Below, one piece after another: positions 1 through 10,239 of a stretch of DNA of 64,000 bases. The notes below the pieces were generated by a model that was not told the DNA's origin, did not search any database, and saw nothing but the letters and a program-made list of their open reading frames with translations. The DNA is from Symsagittifera roscoffensis (lineage: Eukaryota > Xenacoelomorpha > Acoela > Convolutidae): NCBI RefSeq assembly GCF_963678635.1, contig NC_087071.1, forward strand, positions 24,566,013 to 24,630,012, given 5' to 3'. A program made the position numbers and the translations under genes. Positions within the stretch are counted from its first letter, which is position 1. Every line of letters begins with the position of its first letter.

Positions 1-137
1 ACTTAAAAGAATTCAAACTTTCAAAGCCCGAATAGTTTGCTCAAAAACTTCAATCTTTTCGCGAACCAATTCCTTCTATGTAATTACTAAAATAACTCAA
101 ACCCTCAAAGCTCGAATAGCTTGCTTGAAATTTTCGG

Positions 138-365
138 CTCTTTTCCAGTCACCCCCCCCCCCCCCCCTTGTTAAATTACAAAAAGAGATGTTCAAAAATT
201 GTTCACACGGCAATTTTCATGTTAGAAATGTTGTGAAAATTTGTTCAGCTGTTCACGTTGACACGTTTTAATGCAGTTTATAACATTAAAAATTATTTTA
301 AAAAGACTTTCATGTAATGAATTTCAGAAAAAATGAAAGGGGGGGGGGGGGAAACTGGAAAAAAG
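138..365. mobile_element. Small TIR element (MITE-like) in the satellite
   Basis: This 228-bp stretch does not follow the satellite pattern. It starts CTCTTTTCCAGT followed by a C tract (152-167) and ends with a G tract (339-351) followed by ACTGGAAAAAAG, so the ends are imperfect inverted copies of about 25-30 bp. The interior is AT-rich and non-coding. It looks like a non-autonomous DNA element. No clean target duplication could be fixed because the flanking satellite is too degenerate. The C/G tract just inside the end resembles the tract inside the giant transposon's ends, but the rest of the sequence differs. Confidence 0.5.
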
Positions 366-3052
366 CCAAATTTTCTTTTTTTCGCGAACCCATTTCGTGT
401 ATGACATGACTTGAATTATTTTAGATTCAAAGCTTGATTAGCTTGCATAAAAATCTTGAATAACTCGCAATCCGTTTCATATTTAAAAGCACATGATATA
501 TTTGAAAGTTTCATAGCTCGAAAAGCATGCATAAAATTTCAACCCTCGCAGACACCGATTTTTCATGAAATACCTTGAAATGTTTCAAAGTTTCAAAGCT
601 CCTATGAAATGCCTAAAAAACTCAATTTTTTTTCTTACCGGTTCAGCTATGAGATAATTTGAAATATTTGAAAGTTTTGAAGCTCGAACAGCGTGCTAAA
701 CAATTTAATTTTTTTGCGAACCAATTCTGTCTAAGAATTAATTTAAAAAAAAAATCAAAGTTTCAAAGCTCGAACATCGCGCTTAAAAAGTTCATCCTTT
801 TCTCAAACCAATTTCGTCTATGAAATAACGTATCTTCCGTCTATGAGGCAACTTGAAAGAATTCAAAGCCTCAAAGCTAGGACAACCATCTTAAAATTCA
901 ACCTTTTCGCGATCCGTTTCCTTCAATGAAATTAACTTAAAAAAAAACTTCCAAAGCTGGAATAGCTTGCTTAAAAACTTCATTTTTTCGCAAACCCAAT
1001 CCGCGTATGTCATAACTTGAATTATTTTAGATTCAAAGCTTAGACCTTGAATACCTAGCTTAATAAAATCAACTTTTTTGCCATCCACTTTCATCTATGA
1101 AATTGGTTAAATAACTTAATTTTTCAAAACTCGGACAGCGTGCTTAAAAACTTCAAATTTTTCGCAAACAGACTCCTTCTATAAAATTACCTAAAAAAAT
1201 AATCAAATTTTCCAACCTCGAATAGCTTGCTTAAAAACTTGATTCTTTTCGCGAACTCATTCCGTGTATAAGATTATTTGAATTGTTTCAGATTTAAAGC
1301 TTGATTAGCTTGCTTAAAAAATCTTGAAAACTCGCAATCAGTTCCGTATAAAAAAGTAAATGATATATTTCAAAGCTTCATAGCTCAAAAAGCATGTTTA
1401 CAAAATCATCCCTTCGTGAACCGATTACTTCTATGAAATAACATCAAATCATATAACCTCTAATAGCGTGCTTAAAAGTTTCAACGTTTTTGCTAACTGA
1501 TTCCGTCTATGAGATAATTTAAAATAATTCATTGTTTCAAAGCTTTGAGAACCATCTTAAAAACTCATTCTTCTTGGGAACTGATTCTGTCAATGAAATG
1601 ACTTGAAGATTTTCCAACTAACGCAGCTCAAATAGATTGCCTAATAGTCTCACCTTTTTCGCAAACCGAGAAATGCCTAGAAGATACATGATTTATATCA
1701 AAGTTTCGAAGCTCGACTAGTTTGCTAAAAAATGCAATCTTTTTTGCTAACCGAGTCCGTTTATGAGATACCTTGAAATAATTCGAAATTCCAGGGCCCG
1801 AAAAGCTTGCTTAAAAAACTCAACCTTTTCGAGAGCCGATTCCATGCATTTAGAATATAACTTAAAACAATTTAAAATTTCAAAGCTCAATTAGCTTGCT
1901 AAAAATTTAACATCTTTGCTAACTGATTCCGTCTATAAGATAACTTGAAGTATATCAACGTTTCAAAGCTCGAACCGCTCAAAATTTCAAAGCTCGAACA
2001 GCGCGCTTAAAAAATTCATACTTTTTGCAAATCAATTCCGTCTAAGAAATAACTTGAAAATTTTCGACGTTTCAAAGCTCGAATAGCTTGCTTAAAAGCT
2101 TCAGTCTTTACCCGAACCCAATCCACGTATGAGATAACTTGAACCATTTCAGATTCAGAGCTTGACTAGCTTGCCTGAAAATTTCAGAAACGATTCCGTC
2201 TATGAAATTACATGAAATGTTATGAACTTTCAAAGCTTGAATAGTTTGCCTAAAATACTCTACTTTTTCGCGATGCGGTTCCAGGAGATAACTTGAAATA
2301 TATCAAAGTTTCAAAGCTCAAAAAGCTTGCTTAAAAATTTCAACTTTATTTGCTGACCGATTCCGTAAATGAGATAAGTTCAAACTGGAACAGCGAACTT
2401 AAAAAATCAGCCTGTTCATGAAACCTATCCATCTTTGATATAACTTAAACAATTTCAAAGTTTCTTTGCTGGAATAGATTGCAGAAAAATATCAACAATA
2501 TTTAATAACCGATTGGGTCTATGAAACAAATTGAAACTTTCCAAAGTTTCAAAGCTCGATTAGCTTGCTTGAAAAAAAAAACAAGTTTTTTTTGCTCAGC
2601 AATTGGGTCTATAAGATAACTTGAAATAATTCAAAATTTCAATTCTCGAACAGCACTTAAAAACTCAACCTTTTTGCGAACCGATTCAGCCTATAAAATT
2701 AAACGAGGCTTGCGATGCTTCGAAGATCGAATACTCTAAGAACTTCAATTTTTTCGCAAACCCATTCTACGTATGAGATAACTTGAACGTTTTTAGATTC
2801 AAAGCTTGAATAGCTTGCTTGAAAAACTTAATTTTCTTTGCGAACCGGTTCCATTTATGGGCTAACTTGAAATAATTCAAAGTTTCAAAACTCAATTAGC
2901 TTGCTGAAAAAGTTCAACTTTTTTTGCTGACCGATTCCGTCTATGAGATAAGTTCAATCTGAAACAGAGCCAGAGCACTTAAAAAAATTCAGCCTGTTCG
3001 CGAAAAGAATCCGTCTTTGATATAACTTGAAAAATTTCAAAGTTTTTTTGCT

Positions 3053-3058
3053 GGAATA
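3053..3058. repeat. Left target-site duplication of the giant transposon
   Basis: GGAATA immediately precedes the left inverted repeat. GGAACA at 21548-21553 follows the right one, with one mismatch. A related satellite monomer at about 2457-2480 reads through as GGAATAGATTGC, which matches the joined flanks and supports this as the insertion site. Six bp is the duplication length known for Polinton/Maverick integration. Confidence 0.65.
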
Positions 3059-3082
3059 AGTAGTATATGAGTGAGCAAGAGT

Positions 3083-3108
3083 GGGGGGGGCGGGGGGGGG
3101 GGGGGGGG
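3083..3108. repeat. G tract inside the left end
   Basis: Eight G, one C, then seventeen G. The mirror position at the other end is an 18-base C tract (21506-21523). The tract lies 24 bp from the transposon tip and could form G-quadruplex structure. Its exact length is likely unstable or uncertain in assembly. Confidence 0.8.
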
Positions 3109-3110
3109 TG

Positions 3111-3161
3111 CCTGCGGACCACCATGTATTAACATAGGCTATAGAGTATCCGGTCCGCAGG
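3111..3161. repeat. 10-bp inverted repeat (hairpin/cruciform) in left TIR
   Basis: CCTGCGGACC at 3111-3120 and GGTCCGCAGG at 3152-3161 form a perfect 10-bp stem around a 31-nt loop. The same pair is preserved at 21453-21462 and 21494-21503. It is the most GC-rich piece of the end, so it may be a recognition site for transposition or replication initiation, but that is inference. Confidence 0.8.
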
Positions 3162-3412
3162 CTATGTATTAAGATAGGGAATAGATTTCCAATGTATTAA
3201 GGTAGGGAATAGGTTTCCCATGTATTAAAATGGTAGGTTTCAGATGGTAAGTTTCAGAAAATTTTTGGCGCCCGATCTTACCATGTTTTAAGATAGTGTT
3301 TAGATTTCCCATGTATTAAGATAGTGTATAGATATCCCTATGTATAAGGATTAGAAATTCCTTGTATTAACATAGGGAATAGATTTCCCAATGTATTAAG
3401 ATAGGGAATGGT
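3124..3412. repeat. Subterminal tandem repeat (~30 bp unit)
   Basis: About eight imperfect copies of a unit containing ATGTATTAAGATAGGGAA followed by TAGATTTCC. The first copies lie within the TIR and the later ones run beyond it. The right end (21370-21490) has only about four copies, so copy number differs between the ends. Subterminal repeat arrays often serve as transposase or integrase binding sites. No such role is shown here. Confidence 0.75.
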
Positions 3413-6135
3413 AAGGTTTCAGTGTGATGGTAAGAAAATAGTAAGAAAAACGGTATTTTTTGGATTTTGTGTGGAAATGCCTAGTTTTTTCGCAAAAATC
3501 TCGGCATGCGTTATGTAATTCTTGAGTGTTACATGTAGAATGTGCAATGAAGAGAATATGTTTATTGGTTCATGGTAAGTCCATGGTAAGATGTGCAAAA
3601 TTTTGGAAATGCTTATAAAAAAAATTGATATTTTTTCAAAAAACTTCAAAACACGATATGATTTGATATAATTTTATAATAATAACTATTTTATTAGATG
3701 ATCCTTTTTTAGAAACTGTACTCAATCTAGCTTAAACTATGCTGAAACCTACTGAAACTTTAAAAAAAAATTCAAGTTTTTGAAAAAAATTGCAAAAATT
3801 TCAAGTATTTGGAAAAAATTGCAAAAATTTCAAGTATTTGGAACAAACTGCAAATTTTTGGAAAAAATTGCAGAAATCTCATAATTTTGGTTAATGTATT
3901 GTTGTTTTTGTCTAATTTTAAACATACTTTTACGTATTGGTTTTAAAAATAAGCTAAGATTGTATTTTAATTGGCATTATGTTGAGACAATGATACAAAA
4001 TATTTTGAATAAAAAAATGACTTTTTCCACGATTTTTTCTCAATATATTGAAATACAATGAACTTTACCTTAATTTGAGCTAAATACTTGGTTATACAAT
4101 GCTCTAAACACTGAAAAGAAGGTTCATAGTAGCAGAATCAATATTGAAACTTCCGGAAAACTGTGAAATTAGTCGTTATTTTTGAAAAGGTAAAATGAAA
4201 ATTAATCAAATTTACATGAAGTTTTCCATTTCGAACTTTTTATTTTGGTTTTTAACTAATTGTTTTTGTCCAGTTCAGGGATGATTTTTAGAAATCTCAA
4301 TTCAAATGAACATTAAGCGCAATATTCTATGAAATTTCTAAATCAAACTCCATGATTCAACTCCTCCTCACTTTTTTCTCATTGAATTACCCAAATTTGT
4401 ACAAAAATTCAAACTTGTTAAAATTTAGAAATTTCAGATTATTGATAAAAAATGAACAGTTTATTGCTAAAATTGTTTAAAATGGGATAAATGTTTCTAA
4501 AAAATTTATTCGATATTGGGTCAAATTCAACAAAAACTTCTTCATAACTGATGATTATCTCTCTGTTGCTTCTGCAACATAACTTTCAAGATTTTCCGTA
4601 GAGTTTTTCCATGTTTTAAAGTTATTCTTGCTTTCTGTTTAAAACATGTTTTCGCTATTGAACACACCCTACTAGAAAATTTAGTCAAAACTGGAATATT
4701 TAGGAGGAAAATAGTATCAATTGAACGAACAATTTGCTGGCAGAGATGAAATTAGAACTGATACCGTATGATTATTACAATAAAAAATGTTAATATTTTC
4801 CTCAAGGTTCCCCTGTTCAGTTGCTATCGTAAACTATTTAAGCAAAAATACACATTTTGGGATCAATAACTATCACTTTTCTTGCAAAATAGTTATTAAC
4901 TCGCTTTTTTCTTAAATTTTGACGGAAATTTTCTCAAAAATATCCAAGTGAGGAAGAATTTGTGCTAGTTAAAGCATTCAAAAATATATGTACAAAATGA
5001 GAATATAAAGGTGTATTTTTACGATCTAAGAACAAATTAGGAGCAGCTCTATTAGTTATAATCTGAAAATCTCCGGAAATACGCAAGAGAAACTAGTTCC
5101 TAACATATACAATATAAAAAACTTCTGAAAGAGCGAGTCTCGAAAAATTGATTTAGCAAAGCAAATCAAGGTGCAAACTGGAACAATTGTGTAATTTTCC
5201 GATTTTTATTAAGAAAAAAACTCTATAAAGTAAAAATTTAGTAATGTATTGTATATAGTGTTGTATATTCTATGTAGTATTGTGTATGTATGTAGCAAGG
5301 AAAAGTAGATCTTGAAAGCAAGTTTTCGATTTATGCTTTATGTATCTTCTTCCAAAAGATGTCGAATTGGGTTTGCTTCTCAAAAATTATCCTCAAAACA
5401 TTTGATCTTTCATATAAAGTACCTAATATATCAAATGATAACAATTTTTTCTAATGAATTACGCATAAATATAAGACTTTAGTAAAATTATCTCAAATCT
5501 CCTAAGGAATAAATTGAAATTCTATCTCATTTTAGCATTTTCTCAGTTTCTGTTTCATCTACTATCTACCAAATGAATCCAATTTGAGCAAATTTTCACT
5601 TGAAAAATGAATTTTAGATGGAAAAATGGATCGTTTCAACGAACGTTCAATAATCCGAAGCTGAATTAATACCATAAATCCTTTACTAAAAAGCTTTAAA
5701 GAATTTTTTCAACCTCATAACTGTATAATGCTGTTTTAAATTTGAATTTCTCTTTTGGACTAAATTTTTTGTTGGAATGATGTATATCATTATCTTGAAA
5801 CTTTCAAAGTTTAGCAAAATATACATTTTTTCCAGGTCATTTATCAATTTCTTTTCTGAAAACATCAAAAAATTAATAGACTAACATAATTCTTAATAAG
5901 TCAAACCACAATATCTGCCTAAAAAGCTCTGCTCTATGAACCCTTTTACAAGCACTAAACAAGGAAAACTTTAAAATAGTAACTACAAAAAAACCTTTCA
6001 ATTAGTTGATGTTTTCCAAATATCCAAGTTTTACAATTTTTAGGCGAATACTTAAATACTCATTAGCATATGTTATGCACTTTACTACAAATTTATCACA
6101 ACAAAGTCTCCGCAAGCTTGCAACCAAGGGAGTTT
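3413..6135. other. Long gene-free stretch inside the transposon
   Basis: About 2.7 kb of AT-rich sequence without a convincing reading frame on either strand. The two short open frames in it (3419-3649 and 5686-5868, minus) have no neighbours, motifs or composition suggestive of coding. A short tandem repeat lies at 3771-3890. In an intact Polinton one would expect capsid, ATPase or integrase genes in such a space. Walker A-like and integrase-like motifs were looked for by eye and not found. Confidence 0.6.
3771..3890. repeat. Short tandem repeat (~30 bp unit)
   Basis: Three to four copies of TTCAAGTATTTGG followed by AAAAAATTGCAAAAA, progressively degenerate toward the right. Non-coding. 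Confidence 0.7.
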
Positions 6136-6617
6136 TTACTGTTGATTAAAAGTTTTCGGATCGAGTTCCATGGAAAGCTTCACGACGATTTGAACTCGAT
6201 TTTTGCTGTCTTTAACATCAATCAAAACCTTTGAATAAAAAAATAAATGATAGTTCAGGTAATGTAATGAAAACACTGTATAATTACTGACTTGATTTGT
6301 TACAATTGCTGAGACTTTTCTGATTCAGTAAAAACTAATAATCATAGTAATTTCTAAGTTTTTCAAAAAAAAAAACTTAAAAATTTTACCTTCTCCTGAA
6401 GTGTGTTTGCAGTCTGCTGAGCACATAATTTAATATTATGCTGAGAATGGTTCTTCTTGAAATGATTAGCGAGTTCCTCGCTGCTATAAGTATAAAAATT
6501 ACAGTTAGAACACTTCAAAACACCACATGTTCTACGATGTCTTGATGCATCTTTGTGAGTGTATTCCCTGCCACATTCAAGACATGCAACTCTTTCGTTT
6601 CTATTGAGTGAAGACAT
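6136..6617 (-). CDS. Small zinc-finger protein, paralogue of the polymerase N-terminus (two exons)
   Basis: The first exon (6390-6617) starts M-S-S-L-N-R-N-E, nearly the same as the polymerase start M-P-A-L-N-R-N-E. It carries a C-x2-C-G-x10-H-x3-C knuckle (ends A-S-R-H-R-R-T-C), then a second finger with C-x2-C and paired H. The reading frame runs into an AAG|GTAAAA splice donor. A 161-bp intron (6229-6389) ending TTCAAAG would join, in phase 0, to a 31-codon exon (6136-6228) that reads like real protein (L-I-D-V-K-D-S-K) and ends in TAA. The acceptor is not a strong worm consensus, so the second exon is tentative. It is probably a nucleic-acid-binding protein, created by duplication of the first part of the polymerase gene. 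No lesion is visible. CCAAT boxes lie 180-530 bp upstream. Confidence 0.6.
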
Positions 6618-6796
6618 CTCAATAGTAATGAAAAATTAAATGGGAGATTTGAAATGTACCAAATTTTTAGACAAGGTGAGTTGAATAGCCTCAAAAAATG
6701 AATGAAAGTAAATAAAAACAGCAAACTTATTAACCAATTGTTTTCAACGAAAAGAAAATCAGAGTAGATATGCTATTTAGCCTAGCTGAAATAAAA

Positions 6797-7150
6797 GTCA
6801 TCCAATCTAACCATGGAATTTTTAAAAGTATCAAGCAATCAGAATCGAGCATTAATTACAAGGAAATTTTTATCTTTTCTGATATCAACCAATCAGAATT
6901 GAGCTTCAATAGTCATGTGATTTTCGACAAATTCAATGACCACCAATCAGAAATGAGCTTCAAAAGTCATGTAATTTTCAACAAATTCAATGTCAACCTA
7001 TCAGAATTGAGCTTCAAAAGTCATGAAATTTTCAAGAAATTTAATGTCAACCAATCAGAGTTGATCTCGTCTTCTCATGAATTTTTTAAAATTTGTAGAT
7101 TTTGAGGATACTTTCACAGACATTATTTGTGTTAATAATCAATCAGAATG
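6797..7150. promoter_or_regulatory. CCAATCAGAATT cluster on 54-bp tandem repeats
   Basis: CCAATCAG-type motifs occur near 6801, 6838, 6888, 6942, 6996 (as CCTATCAG), 7050 and 7140. The four central ones are exactly 54 bp apart, on tandem units that also contain AGCTTCAAAAGTCATG. CCAATCAG is the textbook NF-Y/CCAAT-box sequence. The cluster lies upstream of the minus-strand zinc-finger gene (start 6617). Because 54 is divisible by three the repeat stays open as a frame (6770-7105). I read it as regulatory DNA instead, because the same motif recurs non-coding upstream of other genes of this element. Confidence 0.6.
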
Positions 7151-7270
7151 AAGTAATCACAGATTTTAAAAAGCTTTGTAGATCAAAACCAGACTGTTTA
7201 TAAATCAATAAACATAACTAAGATTTGAAATTTGATACACTAGTGGGATAAATGAGATTTCTTGTCTAGT

Positions 7271-7811
7271 TTATATTGTTTTTTCGATATTCAATTCAAA
7301 TTTTGAAATTTCGATCAAAATTTTTTCGATTTGTTCTATTTCTAACCAGTGAAAAAAGAAATTACCAAAATATACGTTTTTATCGTTTTCTTTTTGGTAT
7401 ATTGTAGTATACACAACCGGAAGTTTATTAAATTTGGATAAACGATCAAAAGATATTCTGACAAATCTGGATTTTGTATTTGTATCAAATTCAAAACAGT
7501 AATCGAATTGATGTTCCTTATCTCCAATTTCTGTTTCATAGGCTCTTCCATTGTTTTGTTTTTTACTGATCGACCATCCAATCTGTGTTAACTCTTCTAA
7601 ATCTGACAGTACTCTTCTTTTTTGTAATCTCCTCTCCATCTTTTTAACAAAACTTTTGAACAGAACTTTCTGTGTTTCTATACAAATTAAAACTAATACA
7701 ATCTCCATCAACTTCATCTGTCCACCACTCTTGTAGTTTTTTGTAGTAGTTCAATTTTAAATTCTGATAAACGTTCAATTCAGACATTGAAAATGCTTTT
7801 GATGGAAACAT
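7271..7811 (-). pseudogene. Unknown protein A (about 170-180 aa), one frameshift
   Basis: The C-terminal part lies in one frame (7271 to about 7690). The N-terminal part is in another frame (7644-7811), starting at ATG 7811 or ATG 7787 (M-S-E-L-N-V-Y-Q) and containing E-W-W-T-D-E-V-D. The two overlap near 7645-7690 and need a single-base shift to join. ATTTCAG lies just upstream of ATG 7811, a good splice or trans-splice acceptor. The protein is lysine-rich with an alternating beta-like C-terminal half (V-R-I-S-F, V-V-Y-T-T-I-Y, N-V-Y-F-G-N-F) ending in a helix (I-E-Q-I-E-K-I-L). This layout parallels the neighbouring gene at 8304-8842 and suggests paralogy. I do not recognise the family. CCAAT motifs lie upstream at about 7948, 7987, 8153 and 8262. 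Confidence 0.55.
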
Positions 7812-8303
7812 TTTTCTTACTGAAATATATGAAGAAACTTAAAAAACTAGAATTGTTTTACCATTTTTAAAGTATTTTGTAGAAACAGTCGCCGTAATTT
7901 TTTTTAAATTATTTAGAGTCTAATTAGTTTCAAGAAAATTCATGTAGCCAATAGAAACTTCAAATTACAAAAAAAAATTGAAAACAACCAATGAAATTCA
8001 AAAAATCTAAAAAAAATAATGATAATGTTTTCAACTAAATATACATTCTTGTTTGTAATTTTCTTAAATTGAGGCAGAATTTTGATGAAAACAGTTATTA
8101 AATAATTTTATCTGTAATTTCATAAACAAATATTGGAAAATTATTTCATAATTGGTTAGTGTTTTATGTCAATTTTGATTAAATTGTATGTTTTGTCTGA
8201 CTTTTCCTCAGATATTATAGCTCTAAATATACACTTTAGTGAGAAAAAATAGTTTTGAACCAATAATATCTCAATTACCAAACATGCAAAACATCACAAA
8301 GCT
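7812..8303. promoter_or_regulatory. Spacer with scattered CCAAT motifs
   Basis: About 490 bp of AT-rich, non-coding sequence between two minus-strand genes. It contains CCAAT at about 7948 (GCCAATAG), 7987 (ACCAATGA) and 8262 (ACCAATAA), and ATTGG at about 8153. ATTTCAG sits immediately before the downstream gene's ATG. Spacing is less regular than in the other CCAAT clusters. Confidence 0.35.
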
Positions 8304-8842
8304 TTACTGGGGTTTACAATTATCAACAAACATAAAGTTTCCCAATATTTGGGACAGTTCTTTGACTTCATTCAAAGTATAGTTGACATATGCAACTTGC
8401 TTCAAGTCTTCATTTTCCTTTGCAGTAAAGAGTCGAATCTGAATGTAGGGTGGCTTGCTCACGTTGTACTTCTTGATTGTGACACACACCCTCCTCATGT
8501 TGTACGTTGCTATTTCATATACTCTATTACAGATGTCGAGCTCCTGATCCATAGTTGATTCTCTGCCAGATTTGGCTTCATATATAGGTACGAGTCCAAG
8601 ATTTTCAGCATCGTGAATAACAGTATTCCGTATTGCGGATATTGCTTCGCCTTCTTTTTCACTAAGATAGAATGTTGAGACTTTTCAAATTGTCCCAAAT
8701 CATTTATTTTTAATAGTTGAAAGCACGGTTCGAAACATATTTTTCCCTTGTTGGATTTTTGGAACCAAACAAATCTCCCAATTTTCTTTTGATTTTTTGA
8801 AAATTCAATATAGTTGGAACTATCAACTTTTCTTGAGTACAT
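8304..8842 (-). pseudogene. Unknown protein B (about 180 aa), one frameshift, paralogue of A
   Basis: It starts at ATG 8842 (M-Y-S-R-K-V-D), 13 nt behind GGTCAG, a plausible acceptor. The first frame runs to about 8680 (L-G-Q-F-E-K). The protein-like sequence then continues in another frame (T-F-Y-L-S-E-K-E-G-E) through M-D-Q-E-L-D-I to a TAA at 8304, so one single-base shift lies near 8675-8690. The C-terminal half has the same pattern as the gene at 7271-7811: a helix, a short G-R-(A/E) stretch followed by acidic residues, then V-x-(I/V)-x-(F/I) strands, Y-V-N-Y and a terminal helix (V-K-E-L-S-Q-I-L). This suggests tandem duplication. A compact strand-rich ssDNA-binding fold would be one possibility, but it is only a guess. 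Confidence 0.55.
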
Positions 8843-9046
8843 TTTGAAGAACAAACTGACCAGATGAGGAGAAATGAGATAAATGACTTTGAGATTAAAT
8901 GAAAATGGAAGTAAGCAGTATGAGTCATCGCCATTTCAATATATGGAAGTAGTACCAAATATGGAAGGATTTCCCTATATGGAAGCTGCGTAGGCGTTAC
9001 TACTACTTTATAACTCCACCATTTTCTGCAAAAATCATTTTTCCCA
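8843..9046. promoter_or_regulatory. Divergent intergenic region with ATATGGAAG repeats
   Basis: 204 bp between a minus-strand and a plus-strand gene. ATATGGAAG occurs three times between about 8940 and 8985. One copy lies in CCAAATATGG, which fits the CArG/SRF consensus CC(A/T)6GG. TTTATAAC at about 9008 could be a TATA element for the plus-strand gene. No CCAAT box is present, unlike the other promoters of this element. Confidence 0.35.
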
Positions 9047-9645
9047 ATGGCAGCTGCTATGTGTCAAGCTCTTCCCAGCTTTTATTCAGATTATAATAGT
9101 AAATCATTGTTTATTTCTGTTTCCAACGATTTTTACGAAAAATACATAGTAACCCAAGATTATTGCGTCTCTACTCATGATTCTTTCTGTTCCTTGGGAA
9201 ATTGCAAATTTCGTATAATTTTAATTGGAACTTCCCTCAGCCAAATTCTTCAGAGATTAGACAAATATCAATATATATATCAAGAAATTGATTGTCTTTA
9301 CACTTTGTACAAGCACAGATTCTTTTCGAGTATTGTCACATCAAGTGGGGAAGTCTCAATCAGCTTAGTTGTGGAGTGCAGCATAATTTACGATGGAAAG
9401 GGGCAGAAAAAACACCAAGCATATCAAGGAAACGACTTGTTCGCAAAAAGTTCAAAAAACATTATCTAAGTTCTAATCAAAAACTTGCATCTACGCAAAC
9501 TCTTGGCTCAGCATTTTTAGACAGAATTCGTAAAGTACAAAACTCAAAATATGAACATGATTTGTTAAAAATAATTGACTGTTTTATTGATGGTTATGGA
9601 TTTGTAAATAGTGATCATGTCAATTTTTCATTAAAAAACTTCTGA
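9047..9645 (+). pseudogene. Unknown protein C (about 199 aa), one frameshift
   Basis: The ATG at 9047 opens M-A-A-A-M-C-Q-A-L. The frame is protein-like up to D-G-K-G-Q-K-K near 9410, where an A-rich run (CAGAAAAAAC) lies. From there the next frame is protein-like (S-I-S-R-K-R-L-V-R-K-K-F-K-K-H, later L-G-S-A-F-L-D-R-I-R-K) to the stop at 9645. One base lost or gained in the A run explains both. The N-terminal part is rich in aromatic residues and serine, the C-terminal part is basic then helical. I see no signal peptide, zinc motif or known domain. It is the only plus-strand gene besides the polymerase. Confidence 0.5.
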
Positions 9646-9789
9646 TATTCCATCTATTTTCTCTCATATGTTTACAAAGTTACCATTAATTACCGAAAAA
9701 AAAATCACCGTTGTCAAAAACATTTGCAAAAAAATTTTCAAACTTGTAAGAAAGATGTAATATTTGTTTTGATTTTCAAAAAGTTGCAA

Positions 9790-10235
9790 AAACATTTCAA
9801 TTTTTTTAACAAGTTGTAAAAAGTGTTTCAATTTTTTTGACATAATGCGAAAAGTGTTTCAACTTTTTTGAGAAGATGCAAAAAGTGTTTTACTTTTTTT
9901 AACAAGATGCGAAAAGTGTTTCACTTTTTCACTACAAATGCGAAAATTGTTTTATTTTTTTTCGATAAAATGCAAAAAGTGTTTCAATTTTTTCGACAAA
10001 ATGCGAAAAGTTTTATTTTTTCGAAAAAAAGCGAAAAGTGTTTCAATTTTTTCAACAAAATGCGAAAAGTGTTGTACTTTTTTTGACAAAATGCAAAAAT
10101 TGTTTCACTTTTTTCGACAAAATGCGAAAAGTGTTTTACTTTTTTCGACAAAATGCGAAAAGTGTTTTACTTTTTTTCGACAAAATGCGAAAAAGTGTTT
10201 CAATTTTTTCTACAAAAGGTTAAAAGTGTATACAA
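9790..10235. repeat. Minisatellite, 30-32 bp unit
   Basis: About 14 imperfect copies of a unit such as TGCGAAAAGTGTTTTAC followed by TTTTTTCGACAAAA. The last copies (from about 10122) are the cleanest, spaced 31-32 bp. The unit has no stops in several frames, giving spurious overlapping open frames rich in K, F and N. Looser copies begin near 9706. It separates the plus-strand gene from the acidic minus-strand gene. Confidence 0.85.
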
Positions 10236-10239
10236 GATG

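Larger units (their letters stand above)
1..3058. repeat. Degenerate ~84-bp satellite, left arm
   Basis: Tandem, strongly diverged copies of a unit of about 84 bp. Recognisable pieces recur in fixed order: TTTCAAAGCTCGAATAGC, TTGCTTAAAAA, a T-rich stretch, GCGAACCGATTCCGTC, TATGAGATAACTTGAA. A second flavour alternates with it, carrying TTTCAGATTCAAAGCTTGAT and AACCCATTCCGCGTATGAG. There is no coding potential. The array is interrupted only by a small element at 138-365 and ends at the giant transposon. The same satellite resumes immediately on the other side, so the transposon was inserted into it. Confidence 0.9.
3059..3295. repeat. Left terminal inverted repeat
   Basis: Matches the reverse complement of 21319-21547. 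By eye over about 170 non-homopolymer bases there are about five substitutions and one single-base indel, roughly 97% identity. Order from the tip: AGTAGTATATGAGTGAGC, a G tract, the hairpin arms CCTGCGGACC and GGTCCGCAGG, then ATGTATTAAGATAGGGAA-type repeats, then TTTTTGGCGCCCGATC. The inner boundary is where the two ends stop matching, just after TCTTACCAT. Confidence 0.85.

Noticed and set aside
3419-3649. 76-codon minus-strand frame
   Set aside because: Low-complexity, isolated, no start context or downstream signal; likely chance.
5686-5868. 60-codon minus-strand frame
   Set aside because: Too short, no motif and no neighbouring signals.
6770-7105. 111-codon plus-strand frame made of 18-residue repeats
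   Set aside because: Produced by a 54-bp DNA repeat that never meets a stop. The conserved part is the CCAATCAG motif, which also recurs in non-coding promoter regions.
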